Of a DNA stretch of 62,386 nucleotides, positions 15,566-23,826 are shown one piece after another. The DNA comes from CAKSHC01 sp045594545 (GTDB lineage Bacteria; Bacillota; Clostridia; Oscillospirales; UMGS1783). A program made the translations under genes and the position numbers. The notes under the pieces were generated by a model. It saw only the letters and a program-made list of their open reading frames with translations, did not search any database and was not told the DNA's origin. The stretch lies in contig JAZNYQ010000093.1 in NCBI GenBank assembly GCA_045594545.1, positions 1-62,386 on the forward strand, given 5' to 3'. Each line of letters begins with the position of its first letter. Within the stretch, counting starts at the first letter, position 1.

Positions 15566-18088
15566 TTATCCTTTCGCTTGATACCAGTTATCTCCTACGC
15601 CCAGATCCACCTTAAGCGGAATTCCGATATTGCCCGCATTTTCCATTTCTTCGATCAGGATTTGCTTGGCAAGGTCTACTTCACGTTCCGGACATTCCAA
15701 AATCAATTCATCGTGCACTTGCAGAATAATTCGTGATTGCATGTTTTCTTGGCGTAACCGTCGATAAACCGAAACCATGGCAATCTTTAGCAGATCGGCC
15801 GCGCTTCCCTGTATGGGGGTATTCATAGCAACACGCTCACCAAAAGCCCGCACATTATGATTTTGAACCGACAATTCGGGAATATATCTTCGACGTCCGA
15901 AAATGGTGCTCACGTAACCGTTTGCTTTAGCAGATAAAACGGTTTGGTCTAAATAGTCTTTGATATCTCGATAAGTCTCAAAATAATTCTCAATATATTG
16001 CTTGGCTTCTTTTCGGGTTACCTTGATATCACCTGCCAATGAGAAATCAGATATCCCGTATACGATACCAAAATTGACCGCTTTTGCACGAGAACGCAAT
16101 TCAGGAGTCACAAAATCAGGCGCAACTTTGAAAACTTCTGATGCCGTTTTTGTGTGTATGTCAGCTCCGCTACGAAATGCATCCAACATTTTTTTATCTT
16201 GCGAAATATACGCTAAAACACGCAATTCAATTTGTGAATAGTCTGCATCTACCAGTTTCCAGCCCGGTTGCGCAATAAACAATTTACGCAACTGCCGTCC
16301 GAGCGATTGCCGAACAGGAATATTTTGCAAATTTGGCTCTGAAGAGGAAATTCTTCCCGTTTGCGTAATGGTTTGGTGGAATACAGAATGAATTCGCCCG
16401 CTCTCATCGATCAAATCAACAAAACCATCTACATAAGTAGAATTTAATTTCGTTAATCGTCGGTATTCTAAGATAGCATCAATAATTTCGTGATATCCCC
16501 GCAAACGCTCCAACACTTCAGCATTGGTGGAATATCCCGTCTTGGTCTTGGATAAGGCTGGAAGTTTTAGATCAACAAATAAAACTTCCCCTAATTGCTT
16601 GGTGGAATTGATGTTGAATTTTTTTCCTGCCATGAAGTAAATAGAATTGGTTAACTCTTCTATACGTTTCCGCAGCATTTGCCCAAACTCGGTTAACTGC
16701 TGTTTGTCCATGCCAAAACCGTTATGTTCCATTTGTGCCAATACTGCCATCAGCGGCAGTTCAATTTTTTCGAACAGATCCAGCGTACCGGCATCCGTCA
16801 TGGCCTTCCTCATGGCTGAGGCTGCATCTAAAAAATAGGCGCAGGCAGTCTTATCATTATCCGGGGTAACCGCCAGTTGTTCCCTCAAAATTGAGGAAAT
16901 GGTGTAATTGGATACGGAAGGATTCAAGATATAGGCCGCGATCTTAAGATCGAATACGATTCCCTTGGCTTCAATCCCCTTGTTCAGAAGATCCCGAACA
17001 AAAGCTTTTGCTCCGTAGGTGGTTTTATGCGGCATTTCCCCTGAAAAAAGTTTCTTTAAAAAATCCAAATCCGCGACTGTTTGATATAAAACACCCTCCG
17101 CATAAACCAGTAAATCGTTATCCGCAGGTAAAAAGGCGATTTCATTGACATCTTTTATAATATCCCACAAATCCACACTCTCGATGCAATTTATCTCAAC
17201 GGAAACGCCGATCTCCTCTTGTGTATCCTGTATTCCCAATCGGGAAATAAACTTATCAAATTCCAGAGAAGAAAGCAGGTCAAACAATGCCTCTTCTTTA
17301 TACGGTTTTTGAGCCAGATCCGCGATCGAGATATCCAGATCCATATCGGTTTTGATGGTAACCAATTGTTTTGACAGAAAAGCACTTTCACGATCCGTCT
17401 CCAGTTTCGTTCGTTGTGCAGGTTTAATCGATGGATCATTTAAATGCTCATAGACATTCTCTAAGGACCCAAATTTAGCAATCAATGCCGAGGCGCCCTT
17501 TTCTCCGATCCCCGATACACCGGGGACATTGTCCGAAGAATCCCCCATTATGGCTTTCATATCGATCAGTTGCAATGGAGTAACACCATATTTTTTCAAA
17601 ACTTCTTCCGGTCCGTAACTAACGCTTTCGGTGCCGGTACGACTACTGACCGACAATAATACTCGAGTATGATCATTTACCAATTGCAAACTGTCACGGT
17701 CTCCGGTAACGATTACATGTTCCATATCGGGAAATTTTCGGGTCAGGGTTCCGATAATGTCATCCCCCTCAAATCCTTCGCATTCAATGCGTAAAATTCC
17801 CAGAGCATCCAGAAGTTGTTTGGCAATTGGAATTTGACCGGACAGTTCAGGCGCCATCGCTTTACGCTGTGCCTTATATCCTTGATACATGGAGTGACGA
17901 AACGTTTTTGCTTTTACATCAAATGCCGCAACAATACCATCCGGCTTTTCTTCTTCTATGAGTTTAAGCAGGATATTCAAGAAACCGTATACCGCATTCG
18001 TGGGAACACCGGCTTTGGTGGTTAAAGGCGGCATTCCGAAAAAGGCACGGTTCAGTATACTGTTTGAGTCCAATATCATCAGTTTCAT
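15566..18088 (-). CDS. polA: DNA polymerase I
   Basis: Repair and Okazaki-maturation polymerase, 840 aa. The 5'-3' exonuclease domain is residues 1-290 (KAIMGDSSDNVPG, GIGEKGA). The middle domain (about 300-460) is a degenerate 3'-5' exonuclease: the DxE motif is replaced (FLPADNDLL), so proofreading is probably absent, as in many Firmicutes. Polymerase motifs A (DADYSQIELR), B (KAVNFGIVYGIS) and C (QVHDELILE) are intact. It is the first gene of an operon with the phosphatase, rimI and tsaD, and is driven by a clear promoter at 18134-18162. Confidence 0.96.
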   Translation of the reverse strand: MKLMILDSNSILNRAFFGMPPLTTKAGVPTNAVYGFLNILLKLIEEEKPDGIVAAFDVKAKTFRHSMYQGYKAQRKAMAPELSGQIPIAKQLLDALGILRIECEGFEGDDIIGTLTRKFPDMEHVIVTGDRDSLQLVNDHTRVLLSVSSRTGTESVSYGPEEVLKKYGVTPLQLIDMKAIMGDSSDNVPGVSGIGEKGASALIAKFGSLENVYEHLNDPSIKPAQRTKLETDRESAFLSKQLVTIKTDMDLDISIADLAQKPYKEEALFDLLSSLEFDKFISRLGIQDTQEEIGVSVEINCIESVDLWDIIKDVNEIAFLPADNDLLVYAEGVLYQTVADLDFLKKLFSGEMPHKTTYGAKAFVRDLLNKGIEAKGIVFDLKIAAYILNPSVSNYTISSILREQLAVTPDNDKTACAYFLDAASAMRKAMTDAGTLDLFEKIELPLMAVLAQMEHNGFGMDKQQLTEFGQMLRKRIEELTNSIYFMAGKKFNINSTKQLGEVLFVDLKLPALSKTKTGYSTNAEVLERLRGYHEIIDAILEYRRLTKLNSTYVDGFVDLIDESGRIHSVFHQTITQTGRISSSEPNLQNIPVRQSLGRQLRKLFIAQPGWKLVDADYSQIELRVLAYISQDKKMLDAFRSGADIHTKTASEVFKVAPDFVTPELRSRAKAVNFGIVYGISDFSLAGDIKVTRKEAKQYIENYFETYRDIKDYLDQTVLSAKANGYVSTIFGRRRYIPELSVQNHNVRAFGERVAMNTPIQGSAADLLKIAMVSVYRRLRQENMQSRIILQVHDELILECPEREVDLAKQILIEEMENAGNIGIPLKVDLGVGDNWYQAKG

Positions 18089-18133
18089 GTTGTTACCTAC
18101 ACTTACCTATATCTTTTTATCATATATTATGTT

Positions 18134-18162
18134 ATTATATCATTAGTATCATAATCTTTCAA
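18134..18162 (-). promoter_or_regulatory. SigA-type promoter of polA operon
   Basis: On the minus strand TTGAAA (18162-18157), exactly 17 bp, TATAAT (18139-18134); the polA start lies about 45 nt downstream. Confidence 0.82.
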
Positions 18163-18235
18163 TCCAAAACATCAGAAAAAATTGTCATTAAATAAATTTT
18201 TCTGTAACTATTTTGAAACTTTTTTGAAATACTTC

Positions 18236-18264
18236 TTTTATTTTATAAAAATATAGTGTATAAT
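18236..18264 (+). promoter_or_regulatory. Probable promoter of the rlmB-type gene
   Basis: A perfect TATAAT at 18259-18264, 33 nt before the ATG. The -35 region at 18236-18241 (TTTTAT) is poor, although the segment upstream is very AT-rich (18181-18250) and could act as an UP element. The 209-nt polA-rlmB intergenic region holds nothing else I can recognise. Confidence 0.5.
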
Positions 18265-18297
18265 GTAAAAGTTAAAAGACAAAAGAGGGGCTACACC

Positions 18298-19056
18298 ATG
18301 GAAAACCTTAACGGAAAGCGATTGGCAATCGGGATTAATCCTGTCAGCGAATTGCTTCGTAGCGGCAATCCCGTAGATCGGTTATATGTCTGTAAAAGTC
18401 GAACCGCTCCGCAAATTGCCCGTATTATAGAAAAAGCTAAAAAACAAAATATTCCAATCGTTTTTTCCGATACTATGCGACTGGACAAGCTATGTGACGG
18501 TGCCAATCATCAAGGTGTCATCGCCCTATGTGCGGAAAAAGAATACTGCGATGTGGATGATATTCTTAATTATGCCGCACAGCGTAATGAAAAGCCGTTT
18601 ATCGTGATACTGGATGAGTTGAAAGATCCCCATAATTTCGGCGCCATTATCCGTAGTGCCGACGGTGCGGGAGTTCACGGTGTCATTGTGGCGAAACGAG
18701 GGAATGCTCCCTTGTCGGAAACAGTTTCAAAAACATCGGCAGGTGCATTGGAATATGTGCGCATTGCCCGCGTATCCAATCTGGCATCCACGATTGACAC
18801 GCTGAAAAAGCAAGGCGTTTGGATTTTCGGTACATCCGACAAAGCCTCGGTCACTTATACCGATACCGATTTTGATCTTCCCTGCGCTTTGATCATCGGA
18901 GATGAAGGGTTTGGTATCGGCCGTCTGCTTAGTGAAAAATGTGATTTTTTAATCAATATTCCCATGCGTGGACACGTTAGTTCATTAAACGCTTCGGTTG
19001 CTGCCGGTGTTGTGATGTATGAAGTGTTACGCCAACGAGATGCAAAAAAAAGATGA
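18298..19056 (+). CDS. rlmB: TrmH/SpoU-family rRNA 2'-O-methyltransferase (RlmB type)
   Basis: A SPOUT-fold methyltransferase of 252 aa with an N-terminal L30e-like RNA-binding domain (about 8-85) and a SpoU domain with the three signatures DPHNFGAIIRSADG, IIGDEGFGIG and IPMRGHVSSLNASVAAG that form the knotted SAM site. Family members methylate G2251 of 23S rRNA (RlmB) or tRNA G18; the L30e domain and length favour rRNA. The ATG at 18298 has AGAGGGG upstream; a longer open frame lacks a ribosome site. Followed after 15 nt by the degenerate P-type ATPase gene. Confidence 0.88.
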   Translation: MENLNGKRLAIGINPVSELLRSGNPVDRLYVCKSRTAPQIARIIEKAKKQNIPIVFSDTMRLDKLCDGANHQGVIALCAEKEYCDVDDILNYAAQRNEKPFIVILDELKDPHNFGAIIRSADGAGVHGVIVAKRGNAPLSETVSKTSAGALEYVRIARVSNLASTIDTLKKQGVWIFGTSDKASVTYTDTDFDLPCALIIGDEGFGIGRLLSEKCDFLINIPMRGHVSSLNASVAAGVVMYEVLRQRDAKKR

Positions 19057-19071
19057 TAAAGGAGAACCGTT

Positions 19072-21588
19072 ATGTCAGATAAAGATTTCTTTGATTCCAT
19101 TCTCGGCGATATCTGGTCAACCTCTAATAAAACGGCTTCCGAAGGCTCGGATAAATACAAAACTTCAGATTTTCAATTGGACGATATCTTGAAAGAATTC
19201 GGTGTTGTGGACGAAAAGCCAAAAAAAGAAACTCCGAAGCACAATACATATGCGGATGATTTTCTCTCCGGCAATAAAAGCGGCGATATCTGGACCGATA
19301 TGCTCAAGGATCTTTCGTCCGAGAAGCCCAAGGTCGAAGCTCCTCAAGTTCATGACAAACCGATTCAAAAACCTGTCGCTGTGAAACAGGAGGTTGTTCG
19401 TGCCGTTGAGCCGACCATTGATCCGGTACTGGAGAAAGAAAAAGAAGAAGCCCGTAATTATGTAGCTGAACTTTTTAGCGATAACTCTCCTGCTGCACTG
19501 GCTGATGAGGTAACTTCTGATGCCGTTGTAACAGAAAAACAGGATCCGGTCATGGCGCCGATTCGCCCCATTAAAAAGATTCTTTCTGAACGTGAAGAAG
19601 AAAACTATAAGATGCGCAGCGGCTATATTGATTTAAACGCCATTCGGGAAGCAACCGCGGCCCGTAATCCTGTCGAAGGCGATGGCAGCACAAAGAAATT
19701 TACTTCAATGAATACCGAACAACGCGCACTCTTTGGAAAAATCGGTGACTTTTTCTCGGATGCTACATTCCAGTTTGATACCTCATCGGTAAACAATATT
19801 TCTTCGGAATTGGTTAACGGTCGTCCTCGTAAGCAAAAAAATAATCTTCCCGAAAATGAAGATGAGATCAAGATCAGCGATCAGTTTGAAGATATTTATG
19901 ATAAAAAAGATATTCCCGCTGTTGAACAGGAATTGATGTTCCAGGTAAATATTGCAGGAATTAAGGCCATTATCACAGCCATTTTAGCTCTTCCTTTGGT
20001 CTTGCTTAATTTCTTCCCCGGTCTTGTCGATGCTGTTTTACCGACCATTGGGATCTCCAACGCCATTAATCACGCGATTGCCAATCTGTTCTTGCTTGGC
20101 ATCATTGCCCTTTTGAACTTCAATATCATCGGGAAAGGCATTGCCGGTCTGTTCCGTCTTCGCCCCACCGGCTCCACCCTTGCTTCCCTTTCGGTGATTG
20201 CCGGTCTTGCTCATTGTATCTATGTTTTGATTACTACAGATCTGGAAAATCCCATGTACTGTGCCGTTTCTGCAATCGCCATTCTGTTTGTTTTGTTTGG
20301 TAAATACCTGTATTATAAAAATGTTCTTAAGAACTTCGAAATTCTCGCGTTTGATACCCAGAAAACGGCTTGTGTCAATGTAGCAGGCGGATATTCTCTT
20401 AAGGAACTGTACAGTGATAAAGAACGCATCAGCGCGTGCCGTTCGGTTGATTTGATTACCCGCTTTTTAAGTAATTCCTTTGATTATAACTTTGCCGATA
20501 AGACATCTCAGATCAGCATCCTTTCTTGTGTTGCGATCCTAATTGTTTCGGTTTTAAGTGCAATCTTATTCCAAGATGCTTCGTCAGTCTTTGCGCTGAT
20601 TTCGGCCGCTTGTTGCTTGATTACTCCATTCTGTTATGATCTTGCCTACTCCATGCCCTTCTATGCGGTTTCCTCCAAGATTCGCAAAAACGGCAGTGCG
20701 GTAGTAAGCTATACCAGAGCCGGCGAATTTGCCAAAACCTCCACAATGGTCATGAGTGACAGCGACCTATTTAAGCCGGAAAACATTATCGTTCACTCCA
20801 TGAAGATCAATGGCAATGATCGTATTAATGATGTGATCATCAATTGCGCATCCTTGATGCATGAATCCGGAAGTCCGGTAGCCGGCGCATTCATGAGTAT
20901 TCTGGACAATAAAAAGGAAATGCTCCTGCCCGTATATAATTTTGATTGGATTCCCGAAAAAGGCATCTCCGGCTACATCAATAATGTGAAATATTTTATC
21001 GGTTCCAGCCAGTATCTGGCTGATTGCGGCATTAAGCTGCCCTCGGTCGATCTGGAGGAGAAATATAGGCGAGCTGGCCGTCAGGTTGTGATGTTTGCCG
21101 ACAGCACAAAACTGTTAGCCGTTTTCTCCATATCCTATTGTCGTGATGAGCAAATTTTCCGCAATTTGCACCGCATCAATCTTGGCGACCTGAATCTTTT
21201 GGTGCTCACAAGAGATTGCAATATTACATCGGAATTGATGTCGCAGCTTTATGAAATGCCTATTGAGCATTTCACTATAGCATCCAAAAGTGAATTTGAA
21301 CGCCTCTACCATAAAGATGACGCCAAACCGAAGCATCCCGCAGGCATCTATTCCATTACGGGCGCTACAGGAATCACGTATGCTCTCGCCAATTGCCGCC
21401 GCCTAATGGGTACCGTTCGCGCCTCTGTGGTTATGCGTACCTTGGCACTGGCCTGCGGAGCCATCCTTCTGTTGTTGATTGGATTTACCTCCGGCGACAT
21501 TTCAACGGCCATTACCCCCCTGCGCATGGCCATCTTCCATTTACTATGGATGATTCCATCACTGTTTATTGCTCTGTTTGCGGGTTAA
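19072..21588 (+). CDS. Degenerate P-type ATPase-like membrane protein with long disordered N-terminus
   Basis: 838 aa. Residues 1-285 are acidic, low-complexity and probably unstructured, with repeated short motifs of aspartate, isoleucine and leucine (DSILGDIW at 8-15, LDDILKEFG at 36-44, GDIWTDMLKDL at 71-81). From about 292 it follows the order of a heavy-metal (P1B-like) ATPase: helix pairs at about 292-385 and 395-412, a short loop, helices at 482-530, a cytosolic domain at 540-780 and two last helices (787-804, 814-836). Every catalytic motif is lost: TPF (518-520) stands where CPC is expected, MSDSDLF (561-567) where DKTGTLT is, TRDC (713-716) for TGDN, ITGATG (762-767) for the GDGxND loop, and no TGE is seen in the shortened actuator region. 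GISGYINNVKYFIGS (631-645) keeps the nucleotide-domain pattern. It is thus a pseudo-ATPase, role unknown; it follows rlmB by 15 nt and precedes dpaAB. Confidence 0.72.
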   Translation: MSDKDFFDSILGDIWSTSNKTASEGSDKYKTSDFQLDDILKEFGVVDEKPKKETPKHNTYADDFLSGNKSGDIWTDMLKDLSSEKPKVEAPQVHDKPIQKPVAVKQEVVRAVEPTIDPVLEKEKEEARNYVAELFSDNSPAALADEVTSDAVVTEKQDPVMAPIRPIKKILSEREEENYKMRSGYIDLNAIREATAARNPVEGDGSTKKFTSMNTEQRALFGKIGDFFSDATFQFDTSSVNNISSELVNGRPRKQKNNLPENEDEIKISDQFEDIYDKKDIPAVEQELMFQVNIAGIKAIITAILALPLVLLNFFPGLVDAVLPTIGISNAINHAIANLFLLGIIALLNFNIIGKGIAGLFRLRPTGSTLASLSVIAGLAHCIYVLITTDLENPMYCAVSAIAILFVLFGKYLYYKNVLKNFEILAFDTQKTACVNVAGGYSLKELYSDKERISACRSVDLITRFLSNSFDYNFADKTSQISILSCVAILIVSVLSAILFQDASSVFALISAACCLITPFCYDLAYSMPFYAVSSKIRKNGSAVVSYTRAGEFAKTSTMVMSDSDLFKPENIIVHSMKINGNDRINDVIINCASLMHESGSPVAGAFMSILDNKKEMLLPVYNFDWIPEKGISGYINNVKYFIGSSQYLADCGIKLPSVDLEEKYRRAGRQVVMFADSTKLLAVFSISYCRDEQIFRNLHRINLGDLNLLVLTRDCNITSELMSQLYEMPIEHFTIASKSEFERLYHKDDAKPKHPAGIYSITGATGITYALANCRRLMGTVRASVVMRTLALACGAILLLLIGFTSGDISTAITPLRMAIFHLLWMIPSLFIALFAG

Positions 21589-21601
21589 CCGTTATATACA
21601 C

Positions 21602-21633
21602 AAGAACCACCTTCACGGGTGGTTCTTTTTTTT
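21602..21633 (+). terminator. Strong intrinsic terminator after the pseudo-ATPase gene
   Basis: A 10-bp stem AAGAACCACC / GGTGGTTCTT (21602-21611 and 21618-21627), 6-nt loop, then a run of T. It separates the rlmB operon from dpaAB. Confidence 0.9.
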
Positions 21634-21634
21634 C

Positions 21635-21660
21635 ACAACAAAACGCCTTTCACATACCAT
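21635..21660 (+). promoter_or_regulatory. Possible mother-cell sigma (SigK/SigE-like) promoter of dpaAB
   Basis: CATACCAT at 21653-21660 resembles the -10 of SigE/SigK promoters (CATA followed by T near position 8) and an ACA element lies at 21635-21637, about 15 bp upstream. No SigA-like boxes are present in this short interval after the terminator, and dpaAB is known to be SigK-dependent in Bacillus. A guess based on short motifs. Confidence 0.35.
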
Positions 21661-21687
21661 GTTAGTAGTAGGAAAGGAGTTGAAATT

Positions 21688-22545
21688 ATGACGCCTTATG
21701 CTTTCAGTATTATTGGTGGCGACACTCGACTTTGCTGGCTGGCGCAGTCTTTAGCTCAAGCCGGGCATATTGTAAAAATATACGGTCATGAGGAAAATGA
21801 CTTTGTGTACGAGGTTCCGGTCGTGCATTGTTGTGATTTAGAAACCGTACTGGATGGCAGTCATGCTTGTATACTCGGTATGCCCAGCATGCAGGATAAT
21901 GATACAGTATCCGCCCCCTATTCGCGCAAAAAAATATCATATTCGAAAATCATTGATTACATGTCTCCTACACAAATTCTATTTGGAGGCATCCTTCCTC
22001 AAGCCACAGATAAAATTCGAATATTTGACTATGCAAAAGACGAATCGTTATTGCTGTATAATGCCATACCAACAGCCGAAGGCGCCTTGCAATTATTGAT
22101 GGAAAACACCCCTTATGTCATCCATGGAAGTAGAATTGCAATAATTGGCTTTGGTCGCATCGGTCAAAAAACGGCTAATTTGCTCGTAAACATGGGCGCC
22201 ATTGTGGATGTATATACACGAAATCCGGAATCACAAACCAAAGCCGAAGTATATGGGTGTCACGCCAAGCCTATAACAGCGATTGTTAACACCATAACAT
22301 CCTATCATGCTGTCATCAATACTGTCCCCAGCCCGATTCTTACTTCGGACATATTGTGCAAAGCAGACAAAAATACTGTTTTTATGGAATTAGCTTCTGC
22401 ACCGGGTGGATTTGATTTATCAACAGTTAAGAATAAAAATTTAATTTATATCCCCGCTAACGGGCTCCCCGGCAAGGTAGCTCCGCAAAGCGCAGCAAAA
22501 TACATCCAAAAAACCATCTTAAAACGAATGGAGGAAATCATATGA
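21688..22545 (+). CDS. dpaA: Dipicolinate synthase subunit A
   Basis: SpoVFA; with DpaB it makes dipicolinic acid, the calcium chelator of the spore core, from dihydrodipicolinate in the mother cell. The product is 285 aa with a Rossmann domain (GFGRIGQKTANLLVNMGA, NAD(P) binding) in the second half and the conserved GLPGKVAPQSAAKYI close to the C-terminus. I chose the ATG at 21688 because AAAGGAG is 8 nt upstream; the open frame extends back into the terminator. The stop overlaps the dpaB ATG (ATGA). Marks the organism as an endospore former. Confidence 0.95.
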   Translation: MTPYAFSIIGGDTRLCWLAQSLAQAGHIVKIYGHEENDFVYEVPVVHCCDLETVLDGSHACILGMPSMQDNDTVSAPYSRKKISYSKIIDYMSPTQILFGGILPQATDKIRIFDYAKDESLLLYNAIPTAEGALQLLMENTPYVIHGSRIAIIGFGRIGQKTANLLVNMGAIVDVYTRNPESQTKAEVYGCHAKPITAIVNTITSYHAVINTVPSPILTSDILCKADKNTVFMELASAPGGFDLSTVKNKNLIYIPANGLPGKVAPQSAAKYIQKTILKRMEEII

Positions 22546-23120
22546 GTGCGAGTAGGATCTGTGTGGGGTTTGCTCTCTGTGGCTCATTTTGCACCTTTTC
22601 GCAAGTCATCCCTCAAATACAAACGCTATTAAATTTAGACTATGATGTCATTCCAATCATGTCTCCTGCTGCTTACGGTACTGATACCCGATTTGGCACA
22701 GCAACCCAACACATTAAGAACATTGAAACCATGACCGGTCACTCCGTTTTGCATACTATTGATCAGGTAGAGCCTATCGGTCCTAAACAATTACTGGATA
22801 TTTTGGTTGTTGCCCCGTGTACCGGTAACACCTTAGGGAAACTTGCCGCAGGAATTTACGATACACCGGTAACATTGTCGGTAAAATCACATTTGCGCAA
22901 CGCACGTCCCGTGGTGTTGGCTATCTCGACAAATGACGGCCTTTCCGGAAGCGCTAAAAATATTGGAGCATTACAAAATATGAAACATATGTTTTTCGTA
23001 CCGTACTCTCAAGATGATCCGATAAAAAAACCAATGTCACTGGTTGCCCATATGTCCATGATCCCTCAAACCGTAGAAATTGCCCTTCTCGGCAAACAAA
23101 TACAACCCATCCTGGCTTAA
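22542..23120 (+). CDS. dpaB: Dipicolinate synthase subunit B
   Basis: SpoVFB, a flavoprotein-fold subunit (192 aa, normal size) related to phosphopantothenoylcysteine decarboxylases. Visible family features are GFALCGSFCTF at the N-terminus, MSPAAYGTDTRFG, and the flavin-site VVAPCTGNTLGKLA. It is translationally coupled to dpaA by an ATGA overlap. Acts with DpaA in the mother cell in late sporulation. Confidence 0.95.
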   Translation: MSASRICVGFALCGSFCTFSQVIPQIQTLLNLDYDVIPIMSPAAYGTDTRFGTATQHIKNIETMTGHSVLHTIDQVEPIGPKQLLDILVVAPCTGNTLGKLAAGIYDTPVTLSVKSHLRNARPVVLAISTNDGLSGSAKNIGALQNMKHMFFVPYSQDDPIKKPMSLVAHMSMIPQTVEIALLGKQIQPILA

Positions 23121-23122
23121 CC

Positions 23123-23141
23123 GATCCGCTATATGCGGATC
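23123..23141 (+). other. Short RNA hairpin after dpaB
   Basis: A 7-bp perfect stem GATCCGC / GCGGATC with a 5-nt loop immediately after the dpaB stop. No T-run follows, so it is more likely an mRNA 3'-end stabiliser or weak rho-independent site than a full terminator. Confidence 0.4.
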
Positions 23142-23151
23142 TACATAACTG

Positions 23152-23180
23152 TTGAATTTATAGGAATTATCTGCTATAAT
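23152..23180 (+). promoter_or_regulatory. Strong extended -10 promoter
   Basis: TTGAAT (23152-23157), 17-bp spacer ending in TGC, TATAAT (23175-23180); the TGn extension is present. The GTG start of the next gene is at 23198, leaving a predicted leader of only about 11 nt. Confidence 0.8.
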
Positions 23181-23197
23181 TTTAACGAGGTGATGAT

Positions 23198-23791
23198 GTG
23201 ATACATTCTACACGCACTATTTTTTACCAACGTCAAAAGAAATTCAATATTTTTGAAAAGATAGCAAACCGACTCCCTCGTGTCCGTAACCTCCCTGACG
23301 ATCATTTGTATCGCGGACAACAAAAAGCCGCAGATATTCTGCTAAAACACGGACAAGTTGTCATGGCTTGCGTTGCCGAGGCGGATCCTGACTTGATGCA
23401 ACCAGGCAAAGCGATCGGCGAAGCATCCGTTGTATACAGTACCGATGAATTATTTGATCAAATGCCGTCTTTATTGGCTCAGGTCGCAATAACCGTTACC
23501 TCTATTCGTGAAAACCCACAATTAGGAACGGAATATACCATTCTGGTAGATTGCATGGATGCCAAGACCAATTCCCGCCTCGGTCTCCCGATCCCTAAAG
23601 ATATCTCTTATAAAAAAGATGTCATGTTAACCACCGTCTATGTAAATCCGGCACATCTTCCCCTGCCATTTTTATATCGAGGCTTTTTCCCGATTCTGAT
23701 CTGCCCCGAAAAAACGCCGCATGCCATGGTCCTTCCCGCTCATTACTGGTCACAGGAAATGAAGGATTGCTGGTTGGAAAAAAGAAAATAA
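23198..23791 (+). CDS. Uncharacterised 197-aa protein
   Basis: I do not recognise this family. The gene starts with GTG (GAGG 7 nt upstream; the nearby ATGs are followed at once by a stop). The product is soluble-looking, without signal peptide or membrane segment, begins with a basic region (about 1-40), has a GQQKAADILLKHG helix, a compact mixed alpha/beta middle rich in VAITVTS-type strands, and a proline-rich aromatic C-terminal part (residues 145-190) with LPLPFLYRG and LPAHYWSQE. It is monocistronic, has its own strong promoter and a bidirectional terminator, so it is likely a real, well-expressed gene in vegetative cells. Confidence 0.75.
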   Translation: MIHSTRTIFYQRQKKFNIFEKIANRLPRVRNLPDDHLYRGQQKAADILLKHGQVVMACVAEADPDLMQPGKAIGEASVVYSTDELFDQMPSLLAQVAITVTSIRENPQLGTEYTILVDCMDAKTNSRLGLPIPKDISYKKDVMLTTVYVNPAHLPLPFLYRGFFPILICPEKTPHAMVLPAHYWSQEMKDCWLEKRK

Positions 23792-23826
23792 AACATCCGC
23801 ACGAATTTTGTGCGGATGTTTTATTA
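23792..23826. terminator. Bidirectional terminator between the 197-aa gene and folD
   Basis: An 11-bp perfect stem AACATCCGCAC / GTGCGGATGTT (23792-23802 and 23810-23820) with a 7-nt loop; T-rich on the plus side and T-rich on the minus side (TTTATTTTC). Serves the convergent genes on both strands. Confidence 0.85.

Noticed and set aside
15566..18088. Active proofreading domain in PolA
   Set aside because: The DxE and other exonuclease acids are missing in the middle domain, so only 5'-3' exonuclease and polymerase activities are supported.
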